A stretch of DNA of 64,000 nucleotides, taken from assembly GCF_022919715.1 (NCBI RefSeq), contig NZ_CP095042.1, positions 930,001-994,000 on the forward strand, read 5' to 3'. The stretch comes from Agromyces sp. H17E-10 (GTDB taxonomy: Bacteria; Actinomycetota; Actinomycetes; Actinomycetales; Microbacteriaceae). The stretch's first letter is position 1. Each line of letters begins with the position of its first letter. Positions 16,544 to 24,987 of the stretch are shown here, one piece after another. The translations under genes and the position numbers were made by a program. The notes beneath the pieces are model-generated. The model saw nothing but the letters and a program-made list of their open reading frames with translations. It was not told the DNA's origin and did no database searches.

Positions 16544-17445
16544 TTGCGGTCTCCGATCACGTTCACGACGGCGTTGATGGCGAAGACGATGAGCGTCAGC
16601 ACGACGCCGACGGCGGTCGCGACCCCGACCTCGCCCAGTTGGAACGCCCGCCGGTAGATCTCGAAGCTCGGCACCGTCGTCGAGGTGCCCGGCCCGCCGC
16701 TCGTGGTCACGTAGACGAGGTCGAAGGTCTTGAGCGCGGCGACGATCGTGAGCGTGAGTGCGACCGTGATCTCGCCGCGCACCATCGGCAACGTGATCGC
16801 GAAGAACTCGCGCACGGGCCCCGAGCCGTCGAGACGCGCGGCCTCGTAGAGCTCGCGCGGCACCCGGCTCATGCCGGCCATGAGCAGCACGGTCACGAGG
16901 CCCGTGCAGACCCACGTGCCGATGAGGCCGACCGCGGGCAGCGTGAACGTGTAGTCGCCGAGCCACGGCCGCGCGAGCGACCCGAGCCCGATCAGGCGCA
17001 GGAACCCGTTGAGCGGTCCGTCGGGCGCGTAGATCTGCCGCCAGGTGACGGCGACGACCACCATCGCGATGACCTGCGGCAGGAAGATCACGCTGCGGAA
17101 GAACCCGAGCCCGCGCACCTGCGCCCGGGTGAGCAGGCTCGCGAGCAGCAGTCCGATGCCGAGCGGCAGCACCGCGTAGAAGAAGACGAGCACGAGGGCG
17201 TGCCAGAACGCCTCGCGCAGTCGCGGGTCGGCGATGATCTCGGCGTAGTTGTCGAGCCCCACGAAGGTGGAGGCGCCGAGCCCGTCCCACTGGAAGAGGG
17301 AGAACTGCGCGGCGCGGCCGAGCGGGAAGAGCAGGAAGGCGCCGTAGAGCAGGATGGCGGGCGCGAGGTACGCCCAGGGAACCCACGCCGATCGGGCGGA
17401 ACGCCGCGAGGCGCTCCGCCCGACCGTGGTCGTGCCGCTACTCAT
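16540..17445 (-). CDS. Carbohydrate ABC transporter permease (MalF type)
   Basis: A 301-residue inner-membrane protein with six helices and an EAA loop (ELYEAARLDGSGPVREFFAITLP, near residue 200). It overlaps the end of the binding-protein gene by 8 bp and the start of the second permease by 4 bp. It is the partner of the MalG-type permease in one heterodimeric sugar importer; the sugar is not identifiable from sequence. Confidence 0.88.
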   Translation of the reverse strand: MSSGTTTVGRSASRRSARSAWVPWAYLAPAILLYGAFLLFPLGRAAQFSLFQWDGLGASTFVGLDNYAEIIADPRLREAFWHALVLVFFYAVLPLGIGLLLASLLTRAQVRGLGFFRSVIFLPQVIAMVVVAVTWRQIYAPDGPLNGFLRLIGLGSLARPWLGDYTFTLPAVGLIGTWVCTGLVTVLLMAGMSRVPRELYEAARLDGSGPVREFFAITLPMVRGEITVALTLTIVAALKTFDLVYVTTSGGPGTSTTVPSFEIYRRAFQLGEVGVATAVGVVLTLIVFAINAVVNVIGDRK

Positions 17446-18793
17446 TGCTCGCGACGAACTCCGAGTAGTCGGCCTCGAGGGTCTCGGTGAACTTCTCGGG
17501 CGTCGTCTGGCCGGCGAGCAGGTCCTGCAGCGCCTGACCCATCGTGTCGCCGAAGGTCGGCGTCGCGTAGTCGAGGTACGGAAGCAGGGCGCCCTTGCCG
17601 GTGACGTCGCCGAACACGGTGAACACGTCGGCCATCACGCCCTCGCTCGGTGCGAGCTCGGCGGTGCGGTTGACGGGCAGGTTGCCGGTGTCGGCGAGCA
17701 CCTGCATCGCGTCGTCGCTCGTGATGAAGTCGATGTACGCAGCGGCCACGTCGGTGTTGTCGGCGGCCGAGGTGATCGTGAACGGCAGGCCGGTGCCGCC
17801 GGTGGTCGCGGGCGTGCCGTCGCCGGTGTTCGGGATGAAGAACCCGACGTCGTCGCCCATCGCGTCGGCGAGGTCGGCGGCGAGCCACGACCCGCCGATG
17901 AGGAACACGCCGTCGCCGGCCGCGAGCGACTGCCAGGCCGCGTCGTAGTCGGTGCCGTTCACGCCGTCGTTGAAGTAGCCGGCGTCGACCCACTCCTGCA
18001 GGGTCGTCGCGGCGGCGACGTTCTCGGGGGTGGTCCAGCTCTGGCCTGCGTTGCCGAGGCCGAGGTCGGTGATGACCTCGGGGTCGACGTCGTCGCCCTG
18101 CACCGGGCCGAACACGTGCAGCGCGGGCCACTTCTCGATGTTGCCGAGCAGCATCGGGGTCTCCCCCGCGGCCTTCGCGGACTTGAGGGCCGCGTCGAAC
18201 TCGCTCCAGTCGGTCGGCACCTCGAGGCCGAGTTCCTCGAGCTTGGACTTCGAGTAGAAGACGCCGACGACCTCGCCCACCTGGGGCAGGCCGTAGAGGC
18301 TGCCGTCGCCGAACACCTTCGCGTCGTCGCTGTAGGTCGAGTACTGCAGCACCGAGGGCGAGTAGCGGTCGGTCCAGCCGTACGCCTCGGCGTAGTCGTC
18401 GAGCGGGCGCAGCTGCTGCGCGGCGACGAACTGGCCCATGGTGTTGCGGCCGTTGTTCGCCTGCACGACGTCGGGGGCGTCCTCGTCGGTGAGGGCGAGC
18501 CGCAGCGTCGTGGCGAGGTCGTCGAACGACTGCGAGTTGCGGTCGATCGTGACGTTCGGGTACTTCTCCATGAAGGCCTTGTTGAGCTGTTCCATCTGCT
18601 CGTTCTGGCCGCCGCGCACCTCCTGGTCCCAGACGGTGAGCGTCACGTCGCCCACGCCCGAGATGTCGGTGCTGATGTCGCCGGTGTCGGCGGTGCCCGT
18701 GGGGGCGCCGGTGCCGGGGGCGCAGCTCGTGAGGGCGACGACGAGCGCGGCGCCGGTCAGCGCCACCGCGGTCAGTCGGGTGTTCCGTCTCAT
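17438..18793 (-). CDS. Extracellular sugar-binding lipoprotein of an ABC importer
   Basis: A 451-residue solute-binding protein of family 1 (SBP_bac_1). The N-terminus has a basic segment, a hydrophobic core and a lipobox LTSC with the lipid-modified cysteine at about residue 24, so it is anchored to the outer face of the membrane. The mature part begins LTVWDQEV, typical of sugar-binding proteins. The ribosome site GAGAGG lies before the ATG, and the gene overlaps the upstream kinase by 4 bp. Substrate prediction: a carbohydrate, possibly an amino-sugar oligomer given the secreted deacetylase. Confidence 0.88.
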   Translation of the reverse strand: MRRNTRLTAVALTGAALVVALTSCAPGTGAPTGTADTGDISTDISGVGDVTLTVWDQEVRGGQNEQMEQLNKAFMEKYPNVTIDRNSQSFDDLATTLRLALTDEDAPDVVQANNGRNTMGQFVAAQQLRPLDDYAEAYGWTDRYSPSVLQYSTYSDDAKVFGDGSLYGLPQVGEVVGVFYSKSKLEELGLEVPTDWSEFDAALKSAKAAGETPMLLGNIEKWPALHVFGPVQGDDVDPEVITDLGLGNAGQSWTTPENVAAATTLQEWVDAGYFNDGVNGTDYDAAWQSLAAGDGVFLIGGSWLAADLADAMGDDVGFFIPNTGDGTPATTGGTGLPFTITSAADNTDVAAAYIDFITSDDAMQVLADTGNLPVNRTAELAPSEGVMADVFTVFGDVTGKGALLPYLDYATPTFGDTMGQALQDLLAGQTTPEKFTETLEADYSEFVASNE

Positions 18794-19887
18794 GATGTAC
18801 CTCTCTTCTCGGGATTCGATCGCCGGGCTGCTGTGGAGCCGTAGTCGGCGAAGGGGAAGGTGAGCTCCGCTCTGCGGCGCCCGGATGCCTCGGGGAAGGC
18901 GTCGTCCATGAACGCGAACCGGCGCGCGAGCTCGCGGTCGGCCCCGTCGCGCGTGTGCTGCCACCAGTCGGCGAGGTCGCCCCGGCCGGGCGCACCGACC
19001 GCTCCGCCGGCGTGCTCGACCGCGAGCGCGGCGCACAGCGCTGCGAACGAGAGCCGATCGGCGAGCGGCAGTTCGTGCAGGGTGCCGTAGACGAGGGCCG
19101 CGCCGAAGACGTCGCCCGCACCCGTGGCATCGCGGCCGTTCGAGGGCACGGCCGCAACGGTGACCTCTTCACCGCGGGCGGCGTCGATCGCGACGGCCCC
19201 CTGCTCGCCGCGGGTGACGACGACGAGGGGCACGCGTTCGGCGAGTGCGCGGGCCGCGGCGGCGGCCGAGTCGGTGCGCGTGTAGGCCATCGCCTCGGTC
19301 TCGTTGGGGGTGAACGCGAAGCAGTCGGCGAGCGGGCCGAGGTCGGCCGGGTCCCATCGCTCCGTCGCATCCCACCCGAGGTCGGCGAAGACCTTGGTGC
19401 CCGCGTGCGCGGCGGTGCGCCACCAGGCGTCGTCGCCGCGGCCGCCGCGCGCGGCGCCGAGGTCGACGAAGGCGGCGCGGGCGCGGGTGCCGTCGCCGAC
19501 GAGTTCGGCAGCGGTGAACGGCGAGGGTTCCTCGCGGGTGACCATGCTGCGGTCGTCGCCCGACGCGATGGAGACCGTGACGGGGGTCGGCCAGCCGGGC
19601 ACGAGGCGCGAGCGGCCGAGGTCGACGCCCTCGCGGTCGCCGAGGAACTCCCAGCACCAGCGGCCGTAGACGTCGTCGCCGAGCGTCGCGGCGAGCGAGG
19701 TGCTGAGCCCGAGGCGGGCGGTCGCGACGGCGAGATTGGCGACGCCGCCGGGGCTCGTGGCGAGCGCGTCGGCGTAGATCTCGGTGCCGGGCCGCGGTGC
19801 TCCGGCCACGCCGGTCATCACCAGGTCGAAGAAGACCGGCCCGGTGAGGAGCACGTCGACGGTGCCGTCGACCACCCGTTCTGCCAC
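18790..19887 (-). CDS. PfkB-family carbohydrate kinase
   Basis: A 365-residue ribokinase-like enzyme that phosphorylates a sugar or nucleoside. The N-terminal PfkB signature region (SPGGVANLAVATARLG, 45-60) and the C-terminal anion-hole signature DATGAGDVF (253-261, catalytic aspartate in GAGD) are intact. It is the first gene of the ABC importer operon and is divergent from a DeoR regulator. In this context it probably phosphorylates the imported sugar and so makes a substrate for the GH4 enzyme on the other side of the regulator. The C-terminal tail beyond residue 300 is longer than usual. Confidence 0.85.
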   Translation of the reverse strand: MAERVVDGTVDVLLTGPVFFDLVMTGVAGAPRPGTEIYADALATSPGGVANLAVATARLGLSTSLAATLGDDVYGRWCWEFLGDREGVDLGRSRLVPGWPTPVTVSIASGDDRSMVTREEPSPFTAAELVGDGTRARAAFVDLGAARGGRGDDAWWRTAAHAGTKVFADLGWDATERWDPADLGPLADCFAFTPNETEAMAYTRTDSAAAAARALAERVPLVVVTRGEQGAVAIDAARGEEVTVAAVPSNGRDATGAGDVFGAALVYGTLHELPLADRLSFAALCAALAVEHAGGAVGAPGRGDLADWWQHTRDGADRELARRFAFMDDAFPEASGRRRAELTFPFADYGSTAARRSNPEKRGTS

Positions 19888-19946
19888 GCATCCTCCTCGA
19901 TTGCATCGACCGCGCGATCGCGAGATCGGCTTTGACTGAACATACT

Positions 19947-20002
19947 CTCGAATGAACGGTTCTGCGTCAATTCATGCTCGAAATCGTCGATTCATGCTCG
20001 AA
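19947..20002. promoter_or_regulatory. DeoR-type operator region with direct repeats
   Basis: ATTCATGCTCGAA occurs twice exactly (19970-19982 and 19990-20002) at 20-bp spacing, with a related TCGAATGAAC at 19949-19958. The sites lie between the divergent kinase operon and the DeoR gene, so they probably bind that regulator and control both directions. Confidence 0.6.
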
Positions 20003-20024
20003 GTTGACTGCTAGCATCGTGCTC

Positions 20025-20774
20025 ATGCTCACAGCAACGCGACAGGCTCAGATCCTGAACTCCCTGCGCACCGACGGCGAAGTCACCGTCGAAGAGCTCG
20101 CCGTGCAGTTCGGCGTCTCGCTCTCGACGATCCGCCGCGACCTCAACGCCCTCAGCGCCGAGGGCCTGCTGCGCCGCGTGCGCGGGGGCGGCAGCATCGA
20201 GCCCGACCAGATCCCGTTCACCGACGTCGAGCGCCAGCACGCGCCCGAGAAGTCGCGGGTCGCCGAGCGGGCGGCCGAGCTCGTCGCCGACGGCGACGTC
20301 GTCATCATCGACATCGGCACGACGACCGCGCTGCTCGCGGCCCAGCTGCGCGGCCGACGCATCACGGTCGTCACCTCGAGCCTCGCCGTCATCGATGAAC
20401 TGCGCGACGACGACGACGTCGAGCTCATCGTGCTCGGCGGCGCGGTGCGCAAGAACTACAACTCCATGATCGGCACGCTCACCGAGCAGGCGCTCGCGCA
20501 GATCCGGGCGACCATGTGCTTCCTCGGCACGAGCGGCATCCGCGCCGACGGCACCATCAGTGACACGACCGGCATGGAGGTGCCCGTCAAACGGGCGATG
20601 ATCGAGTCGTCGCAACGCACGGTCGTGCTGGCCGACGCGTCGAAGTTCCCGGGCGTGGGCGTGCTGAGCGTGTGCGGGCCCGAGCAGATCTCGGCGGTCG
20701 TCACCAACGACGATGCGGATGCCGCGACCCTCGACCTCCTCCGCGAAGCGGGAGTCGAGGTGATGACGGCGTGA
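20025..20774 (+). CDS. DeoR-family transcriptional regulator
   Basis: A 249-residue regulator. The N-terminal DeoR helix-turn-helix (about residues 6-58; VSLSTIRRDLNALSAEGLLRRVRGG) is followed by the sugar-phosphate-sensing DeoRC domain (about 75-235; VIIDIGTTTALLA, SRTVVLADASKF-like segment). ATG 20025 is chosen; the 17 extra upstream codons overlap the operator repeats. It overlaps the GH4 gene by 4 bp (GTGA) and is divergent from the kinase/ABC operon, so it should sense a phosphorylated sugar made by that kinase. Confidence 0.88.
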   Translation: MLTATRQAQILNSLRTDGEVTVEELAVQFGVSLSTIRRDLNALSAEGLLRRVRGGGSIEPDQIPFTDVERQHAPEKSRVAERAAELVADGDVVIIDIGTTTALLAAQLRGRRITVVTSSLAVIDELRDDDDVELIVLGGAVRKNYNSMIGTLTEQALAQIRATMCFLGTSGIRADGTISDTTGMEVPVKRAMIESSQRTVVLADASKFPGVGVLSVCGPEQISAVVTNDDADAATLDLLREAGVEVMTA

Positions 20775-22102
20775 AGCTCACGATCATCGGCGGCGGCGGG
20801 TTCCGCGTTCCCCAGGTGTTCGAGGCGGTCGCCGCCGACGACGCCCCCGTGCGCATCGACGAACTCGCACTCTACGACGTGTCGGCCGACCGGCTCGAGA
20901 TCATCGGAGCGATCCTGGCGCGCTTGGCGGCCGAGCGCCGTCACGTGCCGACGATCACGACGACGACCGACCTCGACGAGGCGCTGCGCGGCGCCGACTT
21001 CATCTTCAGCGCGGTTCGCATCGGCGGCACCCGCGGCCGCATCCTCGACGAGCGCACCGCACTGGAGCTCGGCGTGCTCGGCCAGGAGACGGTCGGCCCC
21101 GGCGGCCTCGCGTACGCCCTGCGCACGGTGCCGTTCATGACGCGCCTCGCCGAGACGATCCGCCGGGTCGCCCCCGAGGCGTGGGTCATCAACTTCACGA
21201 ACCCGGCCGGCATCGTCACCGAGGCGATGCAGCGCGTGCTCGGCGAGCGGGTCGTCGGCATCTGCGACACCCCGATCGGCCTCATGCGCCGCGCGGCTGC
21301 GGCCGCCGGCAGCTCGGCCGACGCGATCACGTTCGACTACGTCGGCCTCAACCACCTCGGCTGGTTGCGGTCGATCACGGCGGGCGGCGACGACCTGCTG
21401 CCCCGCCTGCTCGGGTCGGATGCCTCGCTCGAGTCGATCGAAGAGGCGAGGCTCATGGGCTTCGACTGGGTGCGCGCGATCGGCGCGCTGCCGAACGAGT
21501 ACCTGTACTACTACTACTTCACGCGGGAGGCGACGGCGCGCATCAGCGCGGCCGCGACGACGCGCGGCGAGTTCATCGACCGCCAGCAGGCGCAGTTCTA
21601 TTCGGCGCCGGGCGACGACCCGCTCGCCACCTGGCTGCAGGCGCGCCACGACCGCGAGTCGAGCTACATGGCCGAGAGCCGCGAGGCCGACGAGGAGCGC
21701 CACGCCTCCGACGTCGACGGCGGCGGCTACCACCAGGTCGCGCTCGACCTCATGGCGGCGCTCGCGAGCGGCCGCCCGTCGACCATGATCCTCAACGTGC
21801 GCAACAACACCCTCGTGCCGCAGTTGCCCGAGGACGCGGTCGTCGAGGTCGGCTGCGTCGTCGACGCCGACGGGGTGCACCCGTGGCCGATCGCACCCGT
21901 GCGCGGCGACATGCTGGGACTCATGACGCAGGTGAAGTCGGCCGAGCGGCTCGTCATCGGTGCCGTGCACGAGGGGTCGCGCGAGCTCGCCTGGCGCGGC
22001 TTCGCCGCGCACCCGCTCGTCGACTCGGTCGGCGTCGCGCGCTCGCTCGTCGACCGCTACAGCCAGGCGTTCCCCGAGATCGGCGAGACGCTCACGGCGT
22101 AG
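20771..22102 (+). CDS. Family 4 glycoside hydrolase (6-phospho-glycosidase type)
   Basis: A 443-residue GH4 enzyme. This family uses NAD+ and a divalent metal to cleave glycosides by a redox elimination mechanism, mostly on 6-phosphorylated disaccharides. Visible are the NAD site GGGGFR (7-12), NFTNPAG (141-147), the metal-site cysteine in CDTPIG (165-170) and GLNHLG (192-197). The start is the GTG at 20771 overlapping the DeoR stop. The pairing with a PfkB kinase and an ABC importer, rather than with a PTS, implies that the kinase supplies the phosphate that GH4 usually needs. Confidence 0.88.
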   Translation: MKLTIIGGGGFRVPQVFEAVAADDAPVRIDELALYDVSADRLEIIGAILARLAAERRHVPTITTTTDLDEALRGADFIFSAVRIGGTRGRILDERTALELGVLGQETVGPGGLAYALRTVPFMTRLAETIRRVAPEAWVINFTNPAGIVTEAMQRVLGERVVGICDTPIGLMRRAAAAAGSSADAITFDYVGLNHLGWLRSITAGGDDLLPRLLGSDASLESIEEARLMGFDWVRAIGALPNEYLYYYYFTREATARISAAATTRGEFIDRQQAQFYSAPGDDPLATWLQARHDRESSYMAESREADEERHASDVDGGGYHQVALDLMAALASGRPSTMILNVRNNTLVPQLPEDAVVEVGCVVDADGVHPWPIAPVRGDMLGLMTQVKSAERLVIGAVHEGSRELAWRGFAAHPLVDSVGVARSLVDRYSQAFPEIGETLTA

Positions 22103-22121
22103 GCGCCCCCGACGTCGGCGC

Positions 22122-22757
22122 TCACTCCGGCGCCGGCGCCCACGCGAAGCCGTCTGGGTCGACGAAGGCCGCGGCATCCCCGTTGATCTCCACCCGATGC
22201 GAACCGGTGCCGTCGGCCGCGACGCCCACGGTCTTCGCGAGCGAGCGACGCTTGTAGAGCCCGAGGCCGATCGGGCTGTCGCCCATGGCGAAGTCGACGT
22301 AGCCGCCGATGCTCTTCGCGACGGTGAGGCCGCGGTCTGCGTAGATGCGCTTGCTCGCCGACACGTCGTCGGCGCCGAGCAGCAGCACGACGTTCTCGAT
22401 GCGATGCGTGGCGGGGCCGGTGTCCTTCTTCGACTCGCTCGCCATCTGCCAGATGGTGCCGTCGGGTGCCTGCACGATGCCGCCGAACCCCCAGAGCGAC
22501 TTCTCGGCGGGCTTCAGCACGGTCGCACCGGCGGCGACGGCCGCGTCGAACAGGTGCAGGACGTCGGCCGGCTGGGCGACGATGAGCGACATCGTGAATC
22601 CGCGGAAGCCGCTCGTCGGGGCATCCGATCGCCTGAGCCGCAGCCGATCGCCGAGCTCGAAGGCCTCGTCGTAGAACCGGGCGGCGGCGTCGGGGTCGTC
22701 GACCTCGAGCGTGATCGAGCGGATCGACGTGAGCCGTTGCTGGTCTTCGGTGTCCAT
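22122..22757 (-). CDS. VOC/glyoxalase superfamily protein, tandem domains
   Basis: A 211-residue cytoplasmic protein with two vicinal-oxygen-chelate half domains. The first (about residues 10-125) contains ITLEVDDPDAAARFYDEAFEL, the second (about 125-211) VVLLLGADDVSASKRIYADRG and ends FVDPDGFAWAPAPE. The family includes glyoxalases, dioxygenases and drug-binding resistance proteins; which activity applies is not visible. ATG 22757 is chosen over a longer GTG-type extension. It is convergent with the GH4 gene. Confidence 0.75.
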   Translation of the reverse strand: MDTEDQQRLTSIRSITLEVDDPDAAARFYDEAFELGDRLRLRRSDAPTSGFRGFTMSLIVAQPADVLHLFDAAVAAGATVLKPAEKSLWGFGGIVQAPDGTIWQMASESKKDTGPATHRIENVVLLLGADDVSASKRIYADRGLTVAKSIGGYVDFAMGDSPIGLGLYKRRSLAKTVGVAADGTGSHRVEINGDAAAFVDPDGFAWAPAPE

Positions 22758-22976
22758 GGGGGTGACGATTCCGGAGCGGGCGGGCCGCGTCAACCCCGGC
22801 GCCCGTCCATCCGGTCCGCATTCACTCCCGTGCTCGTCAACCCCGGTGCGGATGCTGCCGGTTCCGCGTAGGTTCGCGAACGACGGCGCTCCCGCTGGCT
22901 CGCTCCCGACTGTCTCACTGCTCGCGCCGCGGGACGGGCGGCTCGAGCGAGGGATGTACCGCTCCGGCGAGGGACG

Positions 22977-23031
22977 CCACAAATCCACATTTCCACACCG
23001 TGTGCGACCACATGACCACATGACCACACAC
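22977..23031. repeat. 55-bp element of six CCACANNN octamers, copy 1
   Basis: Three octamers starting CCACA (22977, 22985, 22993), a 7-nt spacer (23001-23007), then three more (23008, 23016, 23024). The identical 3+7 nt+3 layout with different octamer tails is found at 63771-63825. It ends 14 nt before the start of the DUF2188 gene. It is not coding and not a CRISPR. Confidence 0.75.
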
Positions 23032-23045
23032 GCCGAGGAGACGAC

Positions 23046-23258
23046 ATGGCCAAGGGAGACATCGAGACCCGCTCGAACCGCGGGCAGTGGGAGAACCACG
23101 TCGAAGACTCACCGGAGCTCTCGCAGAGCTTCGCGAGTCGCGAGGAGGCCGTCGAGGAGGGCGAGCGGCTCGCACTCGCGATGGGCACCCGGCACACCGT
23201 GATCGACGCAGAGCCGACCGGCGCCATCACCGACGAGGGCGACACGACCGCGGGCTGA
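23046..23258 (+). CDS. DUF2188 family small protein
   Basis: A 70-residue acidic soluble protein. It begins MAKGDIETRSNRGQWENHVE and includes a short helix (SREEAVEEGERLAL) and a final strand with HTVIDAEPTG, matching the small beta-beta-alpha-beta DUF2188 fold. A GAGGAG ribosome site precedes the ATG. The biochemical role is unknown; relatives are widespread in soil bacteria as stand-alone small proteins. An octamer repeat element lies immediately upstream and could influence its expression. Confidence 0.75.
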   Translation: MAKGDIETRSNRGQWENHVEDSPELSQSFASREEAVEEGERLALAMGTRHTVIDAEPTGAITDEGDTTAG

Positions 23259-23364
23259 CGCGACGTCCTGCAACCGCTTCCGGCGACCGTCGCGCGACGA
23301 CTCACCCCGGCTTTCGGGGGTTCTCCCCCTGTCGGCGCTCCCGGCGCGGTCGTAGCTTGCCGCT

Positions 23365-24198
23365 GTGACCACCGAGACCGCAGCCCAGCAGAGCACCCTT
23401 CCCGAACGTTCGAGCACGTCGGACGACCAGATCGTCACCGGCCGCACCGGAGACGGCCCGACTCGCGCACCGCGCCGCACCGGTACCCGCATCGCTTGGA
23501 CCTGGGTGCTGCTCTCGTCGCTCGGCATCGCCGCGTTCGCCGTCGTGCCCTACCTGACGGCACCGCTGCGCGAGCTCGCCGCGTCGCCGTCGGGCGGGCT
23601 CGCCGGCAACTACGCCGAGCAGTCACTGCCGATCCAGGTCGCGTTCTACGCCCACATCGTCGGCGGCGGCATCGCGCTCATGCTCGGGCCGCTGCAGTTC
23701 TGGCGCGGCCTGCGCGACCGGCATCCGCGCGTGCACCGCTGGACGGGGCGCGTCTACCTGGGGGCGATCGGCGTCGGCGGCATCGCGGCGCTCGTGATCG
23801 CACCGGTGAACGACGCCGGACTCGTCGGCCTGTTCGGCTTCGGCGGGCTCGGCGTGCTCTGGCTCGTGTCGGGATGGCTCGCCTATCGCGCGATCCGCCG
23901 GCGCGACGTCGACACCCACCGAGCCTGGATGATGCGCAACCTCGCCCTCACCTACGCCGCCGTGACCCTGCGCATCTGGCTGCCGCTGCTGCTCCTCGTG
24001 CAACTGCCCTTCGTCGCCCCGGGCACCGACTTCGACGCCGTGTTCGCGAACGCGTACGCCGCGGTGCCGTTCCTCTGCTGGGTGCCGAACCTCATCGTCG
24101 CCGAGTGGCTCATCGCGCGGCGCGGGCTGCCGGGCGTCTGGCGGTCAGGCGGTCCAGCGCCGACCCCCGGTGTCGTCACCGGCGCGCATCGGCGCTGA
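23365..24198 (+). CDS. DUF2306 family membrane protein
   Basis: A 277-residue membrane protein. A 40-residue polar N-terminus is followed by about seven helices. HPRVHRWTGRVYL after helix 3 and DTHRAWMMRN after helix 5 are DUF2306 hallmarks; the histidines may bind haem or a quinone, but no function is established. GTG start at 23365. Its 3' end overlaps the convergent DeoR gene by 23 bp. A second DUF2306 protein is encoded at 39225. Confidence 0.78.
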   Translation: MTTETAAQQSTLPERSSTSDDQIVTGRTGDGPTRAPRRTGTRIAWTWVLLSSLGIAAFAVVPYLTAPLRELAASPSGGLAGNYAEQSLPIQVAFYAHIVGGGIALMLGPLQFWRGLRDRHPRVHRWTGRVYLGAIGVGGIAALVIAPVNDAGLVGLFGFGGLGVLWLVSGWLAYRAIRRRDVDTHRAWMMRNLALTYAAVTLRIWLPLLLLVQLPFVAPGTDFDAVFANAYAAVPFLCWVPNLIVAEWLIARRGLPGVWRSGGPAPTPGVVTGAHRR

Positions 24199-24940
24199 TC
24201 AACCGAACCCCGGCCGCGGTGAGCTCGCGCAACGTCGCGTCGTCCGGTTCGCCGTCGGTGACGATTCCGGCGACTGCGTCGAACGGCACGACGGTGTACC
24301 GCGAGGCCGTGCCGATCTTCTCGGCACTCGCGAGCACGTACGTCTCGGCGGCACGCGAGGCGAGGGCACGCTTCATGGCGGCTTCGTCGGGATCGCCGGT
24401 GGTCAGCCCCGCCGCCGGGTGCACGCCCGTGACGCCGAGGAGGAACAGGTCGGCGCTGATCGTGTTGGCGGCCTCGACGGCGGCTGCGCCGCAGGCCACC
24501 GCGGAGTGCTTGAAGAGCCGGCCGCCGATCAGGAACACGTCGGCCGCGTGCTCGAGGAGGCTGCCCGCGACGGTCGGGCTGTGCGTGATGATCGTGCACT
24601 CCAGCATCCTGGGCAGGGCCTCGACGACCGCGAGGGTCGTCGTGCCGCCGTCGAGGATGACGGTGGCCCCGGGCTCGATCAGCGCTGCGGCGGCCGCGGC
24701 CACGTCGCGCTTGCTCTCGGGGGCGACCGACGTGCGGGTCGCATAGTCGGCGACGGCGGGCGACGCCGGGAGCGCCCCGCCGTACACCCGCACGGCCAGG
24801 CCCGCAGCTTCCAGGCCACGCAGGTCGCGCCGGATGCTGTCCTCCGACAGCCCGAGTTCGAGGGCGATCTTCTTCGCGACGATGCGACCGTCGCGGCGGA
24901 GTCGAGCGAGGAGCAGGTCTTTGCGCGCAGCGGCCAGCAT
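24176..24940 (-). CDS. DeoR-family transcriptional regulator
   Basis: A 254-residue regulator with a DeoR helix-turn-helix (about residues 5-58; IALELGLSEDSIRRDLRGLEAAG) and DeoRC sensor domain (ATVILDGGTTTLAVVEAL near 90-110; ETYVLASAEKIG near 210). It is only 47 bp from the divergent small gene at 24988, its likely target. It is distinct from the DeoR at 20025 and has no sugar transport genes beside it, so its effector is unknown. Confidence 0.85.
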   Translation of the reverse strand: MLAAARKDLLLARLRRDGRIVAKKIALELGLSEDSIRRDLRGLEAAGLAVRVYGGALPASPAVADYATRTSVAPESKRDVAAAAAALIEPGATVILDGGTTTLAVVEALPRMLECTIITHSPTVAGSLLEHAADVFLIGGRLFKHSAVACGAAAVEAANTISADLFLLGVTGVHPAAGLTTGDPDEAAMKRALASRAAETYVLASAEKIGTASRYTVVPFDAVAGIVTDGEPDDATLRELTAAGVRLISADARR

Positions 24941-24987
24941 TCACGTTCCTTCCGGTTCTTTCACGATTCTGCAGTATTGTGCCCGAT

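Noticed and set aside
20771..22102. GH4 enzyme considered as an alpha-galactosidase (melA type)
   Set aside because: The operon kinase and DeoR context favour a 6-phospho-glycosidase; the motifs visible do not separate the subfamilies with certainty, so no gene symbol is given.
22977..23031. Octamer array considered as a CRISPR or a simple satellite
   Set aside because: Units are 8 bp with no spacers of CRISPR length, and only two short arrays with a fixed 3+7+3 layout exist here; no cas genes.
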